Below are positions 21,701-35,688 of a stretch of 64,000 nt of DNA, in pieces. This stretch comes from Tetragonia tetragonoides. Its lineage: Eukaryota; Streptophyta; Magnoliopsida; Caryophyllales; Aizoaceae. The stretch's first letter is position 1, and every line of letters begins with the position of its first letter. The stretch spans positions 15,874,001 to 15,938,000 of the forward strand of contig CM076141.1 in NCBI GenBank assembly GCA_038025085.1. The letters are read 5' to 3'. Below the pieces are notes generated by a model that was given only the letters and a program-made list of their open reading frames with translations, had not been told where the DNA came from and did not search any database. The position numbers were made by a program, and so were the translations under genes.

Positions 21701-24700
21701 ACAAAACCACCCTATCCCGAGCCTGAATTATTAGAAGGCAGCTAAATAACAGTTATTACTGACAACTTATGTCGCTTATCCACATCCTCATTATGTCCGA
21801 CAACTCTGCTTCTGGTAAATAAATCGGCAACCTTATGTGTCAGTTAACCACAAAGCTTGAGACTATACATGCTGCGAATCCAATGAATCAATGTTAGATT
21901 TTAACTTCATATGAGCTACACATACTTTTTACAATTTTGATAAATGTTCTGAGGTTAACATGATACTTTGCAGGGTCAATAAAGAATGGATTAGTCTATA
22001 AGAGGCACAAATCAAAATACAGCCTCATCCTCTTTAGTTAAGTTCTCCCTATGAGGTTTTTCTCTAAGGCTTGTCCAACCGAACCTTGTGAATTTGATTA
22101 GTTGAATGTCTGCCTTGTAAGATGATTTTTTAAAAGTTTAATGCTCTTAGGCTCACAGCTTCAAGACACCCTCATAAGTGCAAACACTATGAAACACGGT
22201 AGGCAATTAGCCAATTAGGTACTTCCTGACAAGACAATTTTTTTTTTTTTTTTAAATTTGGTTATTTTAGATAACATGGATATCCAAGCTTTGCTTGACT
22301 AATCCGACTAATCCCATGGGCCCTAAAATTAACGACCAGGCCTTGAGGCGACTCGAACTTGGGACCTCTGGATTAGCACAACATAAGTATAATAATGCTC
22401 CAAAGAGCTAATAAACTGTAGAGGAGATCATGAAATGCCATCACTTCAGAACACGAAAATGAAATAAAACACAGATAAAGCTAGATTTTAGTCCTGGCTA
22501 CAATGTTTTTTTACCTCTAATACTTTTTAAAGATAAATAATGGAAGGCATGTTGTCAGACTTAGGCTTTTTGCTCACATTGGAATCCCTCTTTTAAATAA
22601 CTCTACAAGGAGACCTTCTGAACTCCAAATCCACCCAGTTATCTGTACTGACTACTGAGAGTCTGAGACCATTATAAAACACTCCTTAATTAATAATGTA
22701 GCTACACAACCAAGGGATTAAATTGAGGAAAAAACATCGGGTAAGGAAATGTGGACATCCTTTCAGGGGGGAGGGAAACTAATGCAAACAATTATAATAA
22801 GCAACACCAATGGCATTTAGGAAGTAAATCACTAACAAGTAAGAATATTTGCTTACTCTTGATGCAAATTCACTAACTCGGTGAAATCACTTGAGTCTTG
22901 GATATGCGTTTGTAGTATATTCCATTGGGATTCTATCACATCCACCTGAAAAAATAAGACAGTTGTCATTTAAAAGTATGAAATTACGATACAACAGGAG
23001 ATTAATAAGAGGTGTGGTGGGGTTATAGACTAGACTAATTCATTCTTTATACCAATGGCAAACAATTATAATAAGAAATAACAATGAAAGTATGAAAGTA
23101 TGAGATAACAGGAGATTATTAAGAGGTGCTAAAATCAGAGTACATCTCATTAATACATCCCATGAACTCTGGAACAGCACCTACAAACCCTCAACAACAG
23201 ACAACATTGCATAGGTGCAACGGATGTATTACGCAAATCAACTATTCCTTCATTTTAGTACCAGTAAGAGAAGACCGCCAAGCAGGAGTACTGAGTAAAA
23301 ACCATAAGAGAAAGAAACTCGACAACCAAGTGCAAGCTTCAAGCCTTCAACAAGTGCATGAAGTTAACTATTGTCAAATAAGGAACTGCTATACGAAAGC
23401 ATCTACCACTTCATACTCATTTTCTGATCTTCCTTTTTTTGGGTGGTGAAGTGTGGTGGGGTTAGGCTTAGGGCAGTAGGGGCTTTTGTAGAAATCTTTA
23501 GTCAACTCCAACACACCGACAACAGGTTATGCTCGGGATAAAAACTACAATAGTTTTGTCGATAATTATCAATTCTATTTGCATGAACTAGAACTAAAAT
23601 TTACGTGTATATCCGAATATATACATAACTAAAGCACTACTAGTTTCAATTACCTGGATATAAAACTGGAGGTTCCTGATCAGAAAGGCCATATGCTCTC
23701 TAACACGCCACATTGGTCTAAAACGTTGCCGTCGCTGCTGAGACGTTGAGCACTTTACACGATCATTGCGACGCTTGGCAAAATCACAGTGATCTTGATG
23801 CATAACAGAAGCCCATGACTTTTCTAGCTCCATTTGTGTTCGTTTAAGGCGTAGCAGATACTGGAATACACGGCGATACCTGCAAATCATGCAATCAACT
23901 TATATTTAAAAGGGGGCAGTAGCACCCAAAAAACAATTAGAGGGAAAGCAATAAAAAAAAGACCAAACAACTGAACTTGCTGAAATGAATTAAACAACAG
24001 GTCAAGGCTTACTTAGATAGCACTTCTTGTGTGAAAAACAACTGCAGAGGCCAATCAATTGAATATTCAAGAGTGATTCCATCCCAGCCATTCAGGTCTG
24101 AAGTAATATTTGATGGGACAGCACCGGAAGTTCCATCAGCATAACCTTTTGATTTAGGTAGATCGACTTGGGATGATTTTACAGCAACTCCGACTGAAGG
24201 CATCCTAGCAGTCATTGTAAAAAAATTTAAATTAATGTTCTTATCTAGGGAGGAATGAAAAAGAGAATACAATGATAATGGAATCATGTACTGTATATTC
24301 TTACAGGAAACTTGCATTCAGCGCCACAGCTACTTAGTAAATATGAAAATAACTAGACAAGCTACAAGGTTCTATAGGAAAACTCACATATAAAATTAAG
24401 TTTATAATATAAGAAGACAGGACCAAAATGGTATTAATGCGAGTAAAATTTGGAATTCAAACAACGATCTAAATCAAATGCTGAAAACATAGGTAGAACT
24501 GCTACATTCACATCAAATAGTGGTTCAGCCATCAAAGAGAGTGAAATGCCTCTAACCGTAGTGATACTCTAGGGTAATACTTATCCTCATCACTGATTGT
24601 CTTCACAGCCGCCTGCACCACAAAGAAGAAAGTGAACCCTTTTACTGCATAATCATAAATACAAGCTACTTGAGTTTGAACGATAAATGTACTACGGCAC

Positions 24701-27700
24701 ACAAATCATGCCTCGAACATTTAGCATCAGTAAGACAGCTGCTAATCGTATGACAAATTTGGATTTTAATATTTCTCTACGAAAACCATAGGCATGCGGC
24801 GTGGTCTGCTTAGGTCGAACATTAAAGCTATCACAAACCCTTTACGCTTTCTTTTTGACCATATGAATATCATTATATCAAAAACAAATCCTCCCTTTCT
24901 CACTTAAACATCCATTTGCCTGACTGAGAGCAAGGAACCAGTCTACAGTTTTTTTCAAGATAAGGAACCAGTCTACACAGATGACAATGAAAAACAAGAG
25001 AAAGAACCGTTACGATGTTTTACACCTTGAGGCCTGATAAAACTAAACGTTCATTTTTTCCACACATTTTTCATGTCAACACATTTAGTTCTCCCATCAT
25101 GATGAGCAGACCACACAGATAGGTCAAACAAAAAAGACAACTAACAGCTCAGTGAGAGAGGCACTATAAGAATTACTCCAACTGAAACTTTACCAGCTGG
25201 AAGGGCACCATTAGGTCAGCTTCAGCTGTTGACTGTCCGGGTGGTAAACGCATTAACTGCCGACTCTCCTCCAAGAAGCACTGCAATAGAAGTTAAAATT
25301 CACAAGACTTGAATGGTTTTGCAGATCGAGATGAAAAACTCAAGAAAACAATCACAAGTGCAACGTTTGATTGCTCAAAACATCAAACATTGAAATTTGC
25401 AAGGAATACCATGCATATAGATTAAAAGCTTGTAAATAAAAGAACTAAGGAATAATATTAAAAGCCATCATCCAGTTATGTTAGTTGAAGTGAATTTTCA
25501 GGCTTCAAATTGCAGATAAGCAAAACCGATTCAAGGAATTTAGAGTCTGTGCCTAAGCAGCAGAATTAGTCAACCTCTGTCATATACTTTAACAGGCTAG
25601 CCACTAGCTTAAGCTTCAGTGTAGCATGTGCTTCAAACCAGTTCAGGCAGCTAAAAGATGGGAATAAGCTTTCCCAATTTTTCTGATGCAACACTTCAAA
25701 CTGACCGCTGGTTCGATGTCAAGCTCTTGAGCAGAATAATATTGCAAGGATATCAAATATATGAATAATTTCGAATTTGCCCATGCCTGAGAATGCCTTA
25801 TGCATTATCAACTCATAAAGTCATAACTGCTGTGCTACTAGCAACTTTGATAATCAATAGTCAATACAATAGAATTCTGTAAATGGCACTAGCACAGCAT
25901 GATACGGTAAATTTTGGCAGCAGTGGAGAACCAAAATGGCTGTAATAAACTAATAATACACAAACAGAAAGGGAAAAGGCGAAGAACAATGAGAACAGAA
26001 AACCTATGATATGATGCAACGCCGGAGGCCTGGGTGGTCAGTTCTACCAGGTTTCTGTGTGATGTGCCGTCATGATGGGGAAGATAGTCTGCACCTGTTT
26101 GTTATGTGTGACTTTGCTAGGTCTTTTTGGAGTAGGTTGCTGGAGGGGGGGAGTTTTGTGTGTCCAGCCACGGTGGGTGATTTTTTACAGCTTCGTTTCG
26201 CAGCAATGAGGCGAGGTAGGGAGAGGAAAGTGTTTTGGAGGTGCATGTGTATGGCCATCTAGTGGTGTATTTGGTTGGAGAGGAACTTTTGGTGTTCTGT
26301 GATGTTGGGAAGCCTATAGATTATGTCTAGGACCATGTGGTCTATTTGGCCTCCCTTTGGGCTAAGGCGGCGGGAGCCTTTAAGGGCGTCCCGCTTACCT
26401 TTGTACAGCGCCATTGATGAGATTTGTAGTTTCTTTTGATTGCAATTGAGGATGCCTAATCCTCTTTTTGTATTGTTTACATATTTGATTAATTAAAAAT
26501 TACCTTATCTAAAAAAACAATGAGAACAGAGAAACAAATAGATTGCATTTTAATCTTTATGCCAACACTTATTTACAGAGACACCGTTCACTAAATTAAA
26601 GAATATTAGATGCGAAGATTTACGGTGACCGCTGAGTGTAACTGAATTTTGATAACAAGGAGATTCAAAAAAATCTGACAATACACAACAACTTGCATAT
26701 CAAACTACAAGTTAACTTCAGGGCCACTGGAGGCTTTCCTGGCCGTTAACTTCAGGGCCCATGGTCAAGCAAAGCTTGGATACCCATGTTATCTAAAAAA
26801 AAAAAATAAAACTCCAAGTTGATCAGTTGTCTGCAAATAAAGGCGTGCTACAGATTCCTGATGTTAAAGGATAGGAGAGTATGGTAGGGGGTTAGGGGAG
26901 CTTTCCAGAGTCCAGACACATCACATTCATTTATCAGCAGATAAGGCTGCCTACACTTGTAAAACAAAAAGCAATGTGGCAAGGAAAAAGACGTGTATCA
27001 TCAATCTGTCCTTCTCTAACCTGGAAAAGATCTCCTTTGGCCAGCAGAAAATAATCCTTAAGGGCCTTTAAGTGGCCATTCAGATCCGCACGAACGACTA
27101 CAAGCTGCATTTTTCATTTGACAAAAGATCAAACCAAAGCCTTAACAGATACAGAAACAAATATATCACATACAGAACCTGCCATAGATGACTGGCTGCA
27201 ATAGAGCGAATAGAGTCAACAGCACACTCAAATGACCTTTTGTGAAACTCAGTTGACTCCTGCAAAAATGAGCAAGAACTTTTATCTCTAAAAGCTATTA
27301 TCGTTCAAAAAGACAATGATGGGATATGAATCTCCTTTGTTTAATACCAACTTAGATATAAGAAGCTCTATTCATTAAGATCTAAGAAAAGACCAATACT
27401 TCACTGAGAACAAACGCATAATACTAAAGTAAAAGTGAGTCTCCTATAAACTCCTCAACTAAAATTGACAAATAAAGTAAACGTATTACGAGAAAGAAAC
27501 CTTTAGATCCTGGAGCATTGCTTCAATTTTATCCGCCTCAGACTGTGGGAGTAACTCTTCTCCAGTAAAATCTGAATCTGTTGAAGAGTCCTTTTGGGAA
27601 GAAAAGCGATCAAAACCTGGGATTCTGTTGGATTGCCTTGGAATTTGGTGATAATATAATGAATCTTGTGCGAAAAAACCAGGGCTGGGATTCCGAAGGA

Positions 27701-30700
27701 CCCTTACTGCTTTACCAGCAAAGAGAATAGATTCTGCAACGCGCATGTGAACATATTCAGGAAGCATATCCTGCATTAGCAGGCGGTTAGCATCATCCAT
27801 TCATAGCAGTAAAAAATAAAAATCACCATAAAACATCGTCTTTATGTCACAAAAATGACGAAAAGAGCTGGAAATAAGGGGGAGAGTGACGCACTGCTGA
27901 AAAGGATGCTACACATTTTCTTTTTGTCATTTCTTAAATTTCTCTCTTTTATTTTCTTATCTTTTTGCTTTTTGGTTGTGTGCGCACATGTGTTGCGTGT
28001 TGCGTGTTGCGTGCTGCGGGGAGGGGGGAGGGGAGGGGAGGTTTCTCCTTGCTTAAATTACTCACATGTTCCTTAACTGTAGTGTAAAGGTCATTTAAGG
28101 GTTTCACAACTCCACCATCTGCGTTCACAACTCAGTTGACAGACCAAATCAAACAAGAAGCCAAGCCACGAAGTTCCCTGCTAAGTGGTGGCTAGGCTAC
28201 AAGAATCAATTGACGGCTTGTCACCATTTAACTCCAATAGGGGTAACATGAGTTTGGAACTATTTTATGCTGTGTAAATAAAATGTGAAAGGATACAAGA
28301 AGTTTACAGGCAATCATTACAGAGAGACCATGCCCTCAGCCCTCTACCACCCTGATCACATAGACGTGACAAAAAGCCAGTCACAAGCAAATTTAAAGGC
28401 AACACCAGATAAGAAAGACTGTGATTGCTCATGGCTATTAGCAATAAACTCCACAATAATATTAAACAAATCATGGAAACTCAGAAGTTATGGCTTGGTA
28501 TACTTAGCTAGCAGCGATGAATAAGCATCAGCAGAAAAGGTTGGTAGATACCAAAGATATATGACCCAAGTGCCAATCAGCAAGCGAAGAATTGTCTATT
28601 GTCATGCGTGTCAATTTTTGAAGCACATCGGCATTTGAGGAACCATTATCTGCATCTTTGTCTTCCTGCCTGGCCAAAGAGGTGTAAATAGGTAAGTACA
28701 TAAACTTCACTCCCAGGACTTCTGCTTGGATATTTCCCAATGTAGGACTTCTGCTTGGGTATTTCCCAATGTACCATACAAGCTACTAACAAGAAGGAAA
28801 TATACTGCTAGCATGTCCTTTGTAAGTTATGTTATTAAGAGCTCAGCAACCTCATATAACAGGACTTATGCTTTTGAGAATGATCTTGATGCACTCAAGA
28901 GCTCCAGATGGCTCCCCGGGCAAAAGTCAAAACATAGACCAAACCAGTTGTCTATCAACGCACACTGAACATCGTTGCCACAAAAGCCCTTCCCAACTCC
29001 CGGCAGGATAAAGAAGAAAACAATAAAAGCAGATTATGCTTCTTCCTGCATCACAACTTCACAAGCTGGTATATCTTCCAACTTTTTGTTGAGTGCATGA
29101 CCCTCATTTGCTTTCAGATGTCAGAGTTAAAGTAGACCCTCTCTAAGCAACAAGCCAACAACACGTCTTAAGAAATGGCTAGATGGCCTAATTTCAGACT
29201 GACTTATCGGCAACTATTAGCAATGCCTAAGTTTCTATTTAAGCATTTCTCAAGAGCATGTCTTGCACTAACAAAACAAAACAAGTTTTCTCTTGAAACA
29301 CATTAATGTGGCAAATGGACCAGGTAGAGTACAGAAGCACAAACAGTGGTAAATCCACCATAGGGTAAAGGTAATAGTTATTTGTTTGAGAAACCAGGAA
29401 CAGAAAACCTCTAAGAGAAACAATGTTGATATAGAGTGATGGTATAGTGCCAATTTGAGAAAAAATTTAAGTGTATTAGATGAAGATTCTTAGTTGGAAT
29501 GTTAATGGTTTGGGGAGGGTAGGGAAGCGGGACCTTGTGCGGGAAGTTGTTAGTCGTGCGTCTCCGGATATAGTCATGTTTCAGGAGACGAAGGTTGAGG
29601 CCGTAGATTCCTTTTTTGTTCGGAGTCTATGGGAGGCTGGGTCCAAGGATTGGGTCTTTGTGCCTTCGGCTGGGGCGTCTGGGGGTATTCTTATTGTTTG
29701 GGATACCCGTTTTGCGTCGCAGGTTGAGGTTCATGTTGGTCTTTTTACTCTTTCAGTGTTATTGAGAGTTAGTGGGCGGGGTGAGTGGTGGGTGTCCTCT
29801 GTGTATGGCCCGTGTGGAGCTGCTGGCCGTGACTCTTTGTGGGAGGAGTTAGCGGCTCTTGCTGGCCTTTGCTCTCCTAGTTGGGTCATTGGGGGTGATT
29901 TTAATGTGGTTCGTCTTGCGAGGGAGCGGCGTGGGCGAGGTTTGTTGGGGGGTATGCGTGATTTTGACTCCTTTATTAGGGAGTCGGCTGCCCCTTAGTA
30001 ATGCCCAGTTCACTTGGAGCGTCAGTGGAAGGCGTAATGCGGCTTCCCGCTTAGACCGCTTTCTTGTTACTAATGAGTTTGAGGATGAGTTCCCTTCGTT
30101 AGTTCAGGAGGTTTTGCCTCGTTCGTGCTCTGATCATTTTCCCATTGTCCTTCACTCTGCCCCTATTAGGTGGGGCCCTAACCCTTTTCGTTTTGAGAAC
30201 ATGTGGACTACTCACGCAGAGTTTGGGGCGAGGGTTCGGGAATGGTGGTTGGGTTGTGAGGTTGAGGGGTGGAGATGTTATTGTTTTATGAGTAAGTTGA
30301 AGTCTGTCAAGAATTATTTGAAGGTGTGGAATAAGGAGGTATTTGGAGATGTGAGGGTGAGGAAAGGGGAGATTCTTAAGGACACAAGCTTTGAGTGAGG
30401 AGGGTCATGATGATGAGTTGTTAAGGAAGAGTGTTGAGTTGAAGAATAGTTTAGAGGATGTGCTTCTTAAGGAAAGGCAAAGTCAGCGGCAGAAGATGAA
30501 AGGGAGGTGGGCTAGTGAGGGAGATGTGAATTCTAGGCTTTTCTTTAAGGTGGTGAACGAAAGAGGAGGAGGAATTATGTAAAAGAGCTTGAGGGGCCGG
30601 ATGGAGAGCTTGTGACCGATGTGGATAGGATTAGTGCTGAGATCACCAATTTTTATAAGGACCTTTTTGCGGAGGACATGGTAGATAGGTCGATGATTGA

Positions 30701-33700
30701 GGGGGTGGAGTGGTCCCCTATTACATCTCATTTTAGGCACTGGTTGGAGCGACCCTTTGAGTTAGAGGAGATTAAAGGTGTGGTCTTTGGGATGGATAGA
30801 GAGAAATCGCCGAGTCCGGATGGCTTTACCATGGCTTTCTACCAGGATTGTTGGGAGGTGATTCAGGAGGACTTTTTGGGGGGTTTTAGCGAGTTCCACG
30901 CCACTGGGGTGATTGGGAAGAGTATGAACTCTAACTTTATTACCCTAGTTCCCAAGAAGGATCGTTCCATTAGAGTGAGAGATTTTAGGCCAATTAGCCT
31001 GGTTACGAGCGTGTATAAGATCATTACTAAGGTTTTGTCTATTCGGCTTGGGACTGTTCTTTCCGGGACGATTTCGATGGCTCAGAGTGCTTTTGTGGAG
31101 GGTCGTCAGATCCTTGATGTTGCTTTAGTGGCAAATGAGGTGGTGGAAGATGCTCGTCGCTCTGGTTTACTGGGAGTGGTGTTTAAGCTCGATTTTGAGA
31201 AGGCCTATGATCGAGTTAGCTGGGATTTTTTGGATCGGGTTATGGATAGGAAAGGGTTCGGGGGGAGGTGGCGTAATTGGATTAGGGGTTGTCTGTCTAA
31301 CGCTAGTTTTTCGGTTCTTGTTAATGGGGCGGCTCGTGAGTGGTTCACGTCGTCGCGGGGTCTTAGGCAAGGAGATCCCCTGTCTCCTTTTCTCTTCACC
31401 TTGGTTGTTGATGTTCTCGGTCGGATGTTGGATAGGGATGTGGAGCGGGGGTCGGTTGAGGGTTTTAGAGTAGGGCGGGAGAGGGTGTCCGTTTCCCACC
31501 TCCAGTTCGCCGATGACACGATCCTCTTCCTCTCGGCCGAGGTGGAGGGATTTAAGAGAGTGCTTACTTTGTTAAAGGTGTTTGAGGTGGTGTCAGGTAT
31601 GAAGATTAATCTGTCTAAGTGTAGCTTGGCCGGGATTAATGTGGGGGACGGGGTTTTGTAGGCTTTTGCTGGTCTCGTGGGCTGCCAGGTGCAACAATGG
31701 CCGATTACTTATTTGAGGGTACCCTTAGGGGGTAATCCCCGTGGGAGCTGGTTGTGTCTAGGGTGGCTAAGCGTTTAGATGGTTGGAATGGAGTCTATTT
31801 TTTCCTAGGGGGGAGAATTACTCTACTTCAGTCTTGTCTAGCTAGCATTCCCATTTATTATCTTTCCTTGTTCAGGATTCCGGTTAGTATTGCCAAAAGG
31901 ATTGAGAGGATTATGAGAGATTTCCTTTGGTCTGGGGCTAATGGGGATAGGAGAGATCACTTGGTTAGCTGGGACCGTGTTTGCAGGCCGAAAACTGAGG
32001 GGGGGCTGGGTTTTGGTAAATTGGTGTCCAAGAATATTTCGCTAGTGGGTACGTGGTTGTGGCGATTTCCTCTGGAGTCTGATTCCCTTTGGCACCGAGT
32101 AATCAGGAGCAAGTACGGTCTTACGTGCAACGGGTGGGACGCTCATGCTGGCTCCAACGTCTCTCATGCTTGCCCTTGGAAGTTTATTTGTAAGGTATCA
32201 TCTCTTTTCTTTCCACTGGTCAGGCATAATGTGGGTAATGGACTACGGGTTCGGTTCTGGGAGGATGTGTAAAAGGGTGACCTTCCTTTCGCCTCCACAT
32301 ATCCTCGGGTTTTCCGGCTGTCCACACTACACGGGGCCCCTGTGGTTGAGTTTTTCTCAGTTGCGGGTGGTTTGGTTCTTGGGACTTACATTCACGCAGA
32401 CCACCATATGATAGGGAGATGGGGGAGCTTGTTTCCCTTCTGAGTGTTCTTAACTCTACTCTCCTCGTCCCTAGGGATGATTCTAGGACTTGGACGGGGG
32501 ATCCTTTCGGGATCTTCTCTTCCAAGTCCTTCCTATACCATATTAGCCTTCCCTCTCAGTTTCCCCACTTTCCCTTATCTGCTTTTATTTGGAAGTCTAA
32601 GGTTCCATTGAAGGTGCATGCTTTTGTGTGGACTTTGGTGCTAGGTAGGGTGAACACCTATGATATGCTGCAGCGTAGGAGACCTAATTGGTCCCTTTTA
32701 CCAGGATTTTGCGTGATGTGACGGCATAGTGGGGAGGATTGTTTGCATTTGTTTGTGCTCTGTGACTTTGCGCGGAGTTTATGGGCTAGGTTGCTGTGTG
32801 GGGAGAGTTTTGTGTGTCCAGCCACGGTGGGTGATTTCTTACCGTTACGATTTGCGGCGATGAGCAGGAGTAAGGAGGGGAGGTTGTTGTGGCGTTGTGC
32901 TTGTATGGCTTTACTTTGGTGTATTTGGCTGGAGAGAAATTCTAGGATTTTTTCGGGGACCCAAAAAACTATTGATTATGTTTGGGATCACATAGTTTAC
33001 TTGGCTTCTCTTTGGGCTAAGGCGGCGGGGGCCTTTAAGGGTGTTCCGTTGACTTTAGTTCAGCGCCATTGGCTTGATGTGTAGATAGTTTTTTTTTATA
33101 CTGAGGATACCTTATCCTCCACATTTTTGTATTCTTTTCCAATTGATTAATAAAATTTTCTCTTATCTAAAAAAAAAATTAAATCATGTAAGTACCAGCT
33201 ATAGGTGTAAATAGCCGTTTTCACTTTTCAGCATACAGAAGAAGTGCCTTACTAACTGCTGACAACTTTGGTGAGTGGTAGACCCTTCCACAAGTAATGC
33301 ATGGGCCCATAGCCACGCATCAACAAATTACAGTAAGATAGCCAAGATCTTACGCACACCTCTGACTCTCTATGTTAAAAAGTCAACTGGCAGGACCACT
33401 TTTTCCCATGCTAGTATGGAGTAATATTTCCTCAAAATGCAACAGGGCAACTAAAAAATCACATAGCATTTGTAATAAAGACATGTCTTTGCCGTTACCT
33501 TCTGATGAAGAACTCTCCATGAGGATCTTGCAAAATGCCATAAACCATCCAAGATGCAAGTTGGTTAAACATGACTTGATGCCCATGCCAAAGCAGCCTG
33601 TCATATGGGAGGGGAAAAAAATAAAATTTAGAACAAGAGATATTATCAGCCATAAGCTCAGTTTCATAATCTCAGTTAAGGTAAAGTATGGTATCATGGA

Positions 33701-35655
33701 AACAGATGCCATATGAGTTGAAGCAAACACATCAAGCGTAGACCTCAGAAGTCTCATGGGTTGAAAAGTAAGCTTGGATAGGTAATATATTGCAATACAT
33801 TAGATTTGGATACACGTTTCTAGTCAATGCATGACATTTAAAGATGGGGGAACGGGATCAAAATAGAATCAGATACTCTACCAGTATTTAGAAATTGGTA
33901 TCATCTAAGGGTTTTATGTTTAAGTTATCTCAAGTATAATTTTATTTCTTCTTTGCACAAAACAAGTTCAATTATTAAAGTGACATCGAACCTCATAGAA
34001 CTTGGAAAAAAATTCAGATTACTCCACAGAACTTTCCAATTTCCACGAGTTTTGGACCATGCGTGAGATTTTTTTTACTTTTTTTTTGCCAACTAAAGAA
34101 AATTGGACGATTTGCCTAGAATAGAGTAAATTACCACACATCAACAATGGAACAACACATAGACTGTTTCATTACGCAAATGGCCATTAATGCCAAACAT
34201 TCAGCTTGCTATCTCATGAGTTGTGACAGGCTGCTAATAACTGTTTTTACAATCACAATGTAGCACCTTTTACAGGCCGCTGCATAACCAGTCCTTAACT
34301 AGATTCATATACCGAATGACGTTATAAACTTCTCATATCGAGAGGATCTTGCATAATATATTGCCTTCACATAAGTTAGTACTTACTCATTTTCTCGTAA
34401 AATAACAATGGTAGATTTCTATTCCAACTTTCCAAGTACAAACTGCAACAAGTGTTCACAATCACTTGTAGTTTGATTCTATGTTGCTCAAACTTGGCTA
34501 AGTGTCAGTGTCCAGTCCCCATATGGCCATACCCACGCTGAACTCGGCCATTTTTTGAATTATGCATGTGTTTTGGCTTAAAATGGAGTGTCCAGAGTCC
34601 ATACCCATGTGTCTTGTCGGAGTGTTGAGTACCCGACACGGATACTTGAGGTAAAATGAAGAGCCTGAGGCCCTGAGCAACATAGGTTTGATTAACATTG
34701 AGCTTTTAAGAATTTGGTAAATTTGATGCAATACTATAGGTAAAATAAATTTTCGAAAACCGCAATAGTAGCAATCCCTGATGTAACACCTGCAAGCCAC
34801 CATTGCAATTTCATGATAACAATCCCCACTTCAACAGGAAAAGTGATTTGTTCCCTGACAAGGTGGCTATCTAGGGCTCCAGGCTTGCTTAACTGTCATT
34901 CTATCTACTTTTAGAATTGACATCTTGATGGAAATCCTACTATAAAGACTTATTTTAGAAAGAAATTTAAGTATAGGCAATAAGTATTTTGTTAGATTAT
35001 TTTTATTCCAAGATTAACTAAGTTTGTTAGTTGTGGTCAGTACTTTCTATATTCTGTTAGATTGTTGTTTCCTACTTAAGTTAGGAGTCTTTTAGTTGCT
35101 TGCCCTCCAAGGCTAGCATAGATTATAAATATAGGGATTATGCTACTGTTTTGAACAGCTTATGATTACAGAATAATATTACGTTTAACTCTCAACCCTA
35201 ATATTTTCTCTCTCTCACGTTTCCCTGACATCCCCTCTCCTCTACTTATTTCTTCCTGCTCTCCTCTCCTAATTCTCCCTTTCCCTTCCCCTGTTCTGCA
35301 TCAACTTGGTATCAGAGCAAGTTTGATCCTTTGCTAACTGTTCTCCAAACTTTCACCACAATCCCAAGCCTATAAACTGAAGTCAAAGAAAGAAAAGATC
35401 GAAACTTCCACATACTCCAGAGCTGAAATAGAGATAAGAGATTGTGTTCTTGGTCAGGTTCCTATAGTGCTGTTGACTTGCTGCGTTCTGCTGCTGTATT
35501 GCTGTTACAAACACCACTTGCTCTCAACAAACACCTTGACAGTTCAGAGTATTCCCGGTAACGGTTTCTATTCTCTTTATTGACTTTAGGACTTGAGATA
35601 TCTGTGGCAAGTTAATCATATTTGCTTGGAGCTAAAATCAATTTCTGGTTTAAGG

Positions 35656-35688
<33 letters not shown>

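Noticed and set aside
31135..31519. ORFs overlapping the LINE reverse transcriptase on both strands
   Set aside because: Shadow frames of the GC-richer RT coding sequence.
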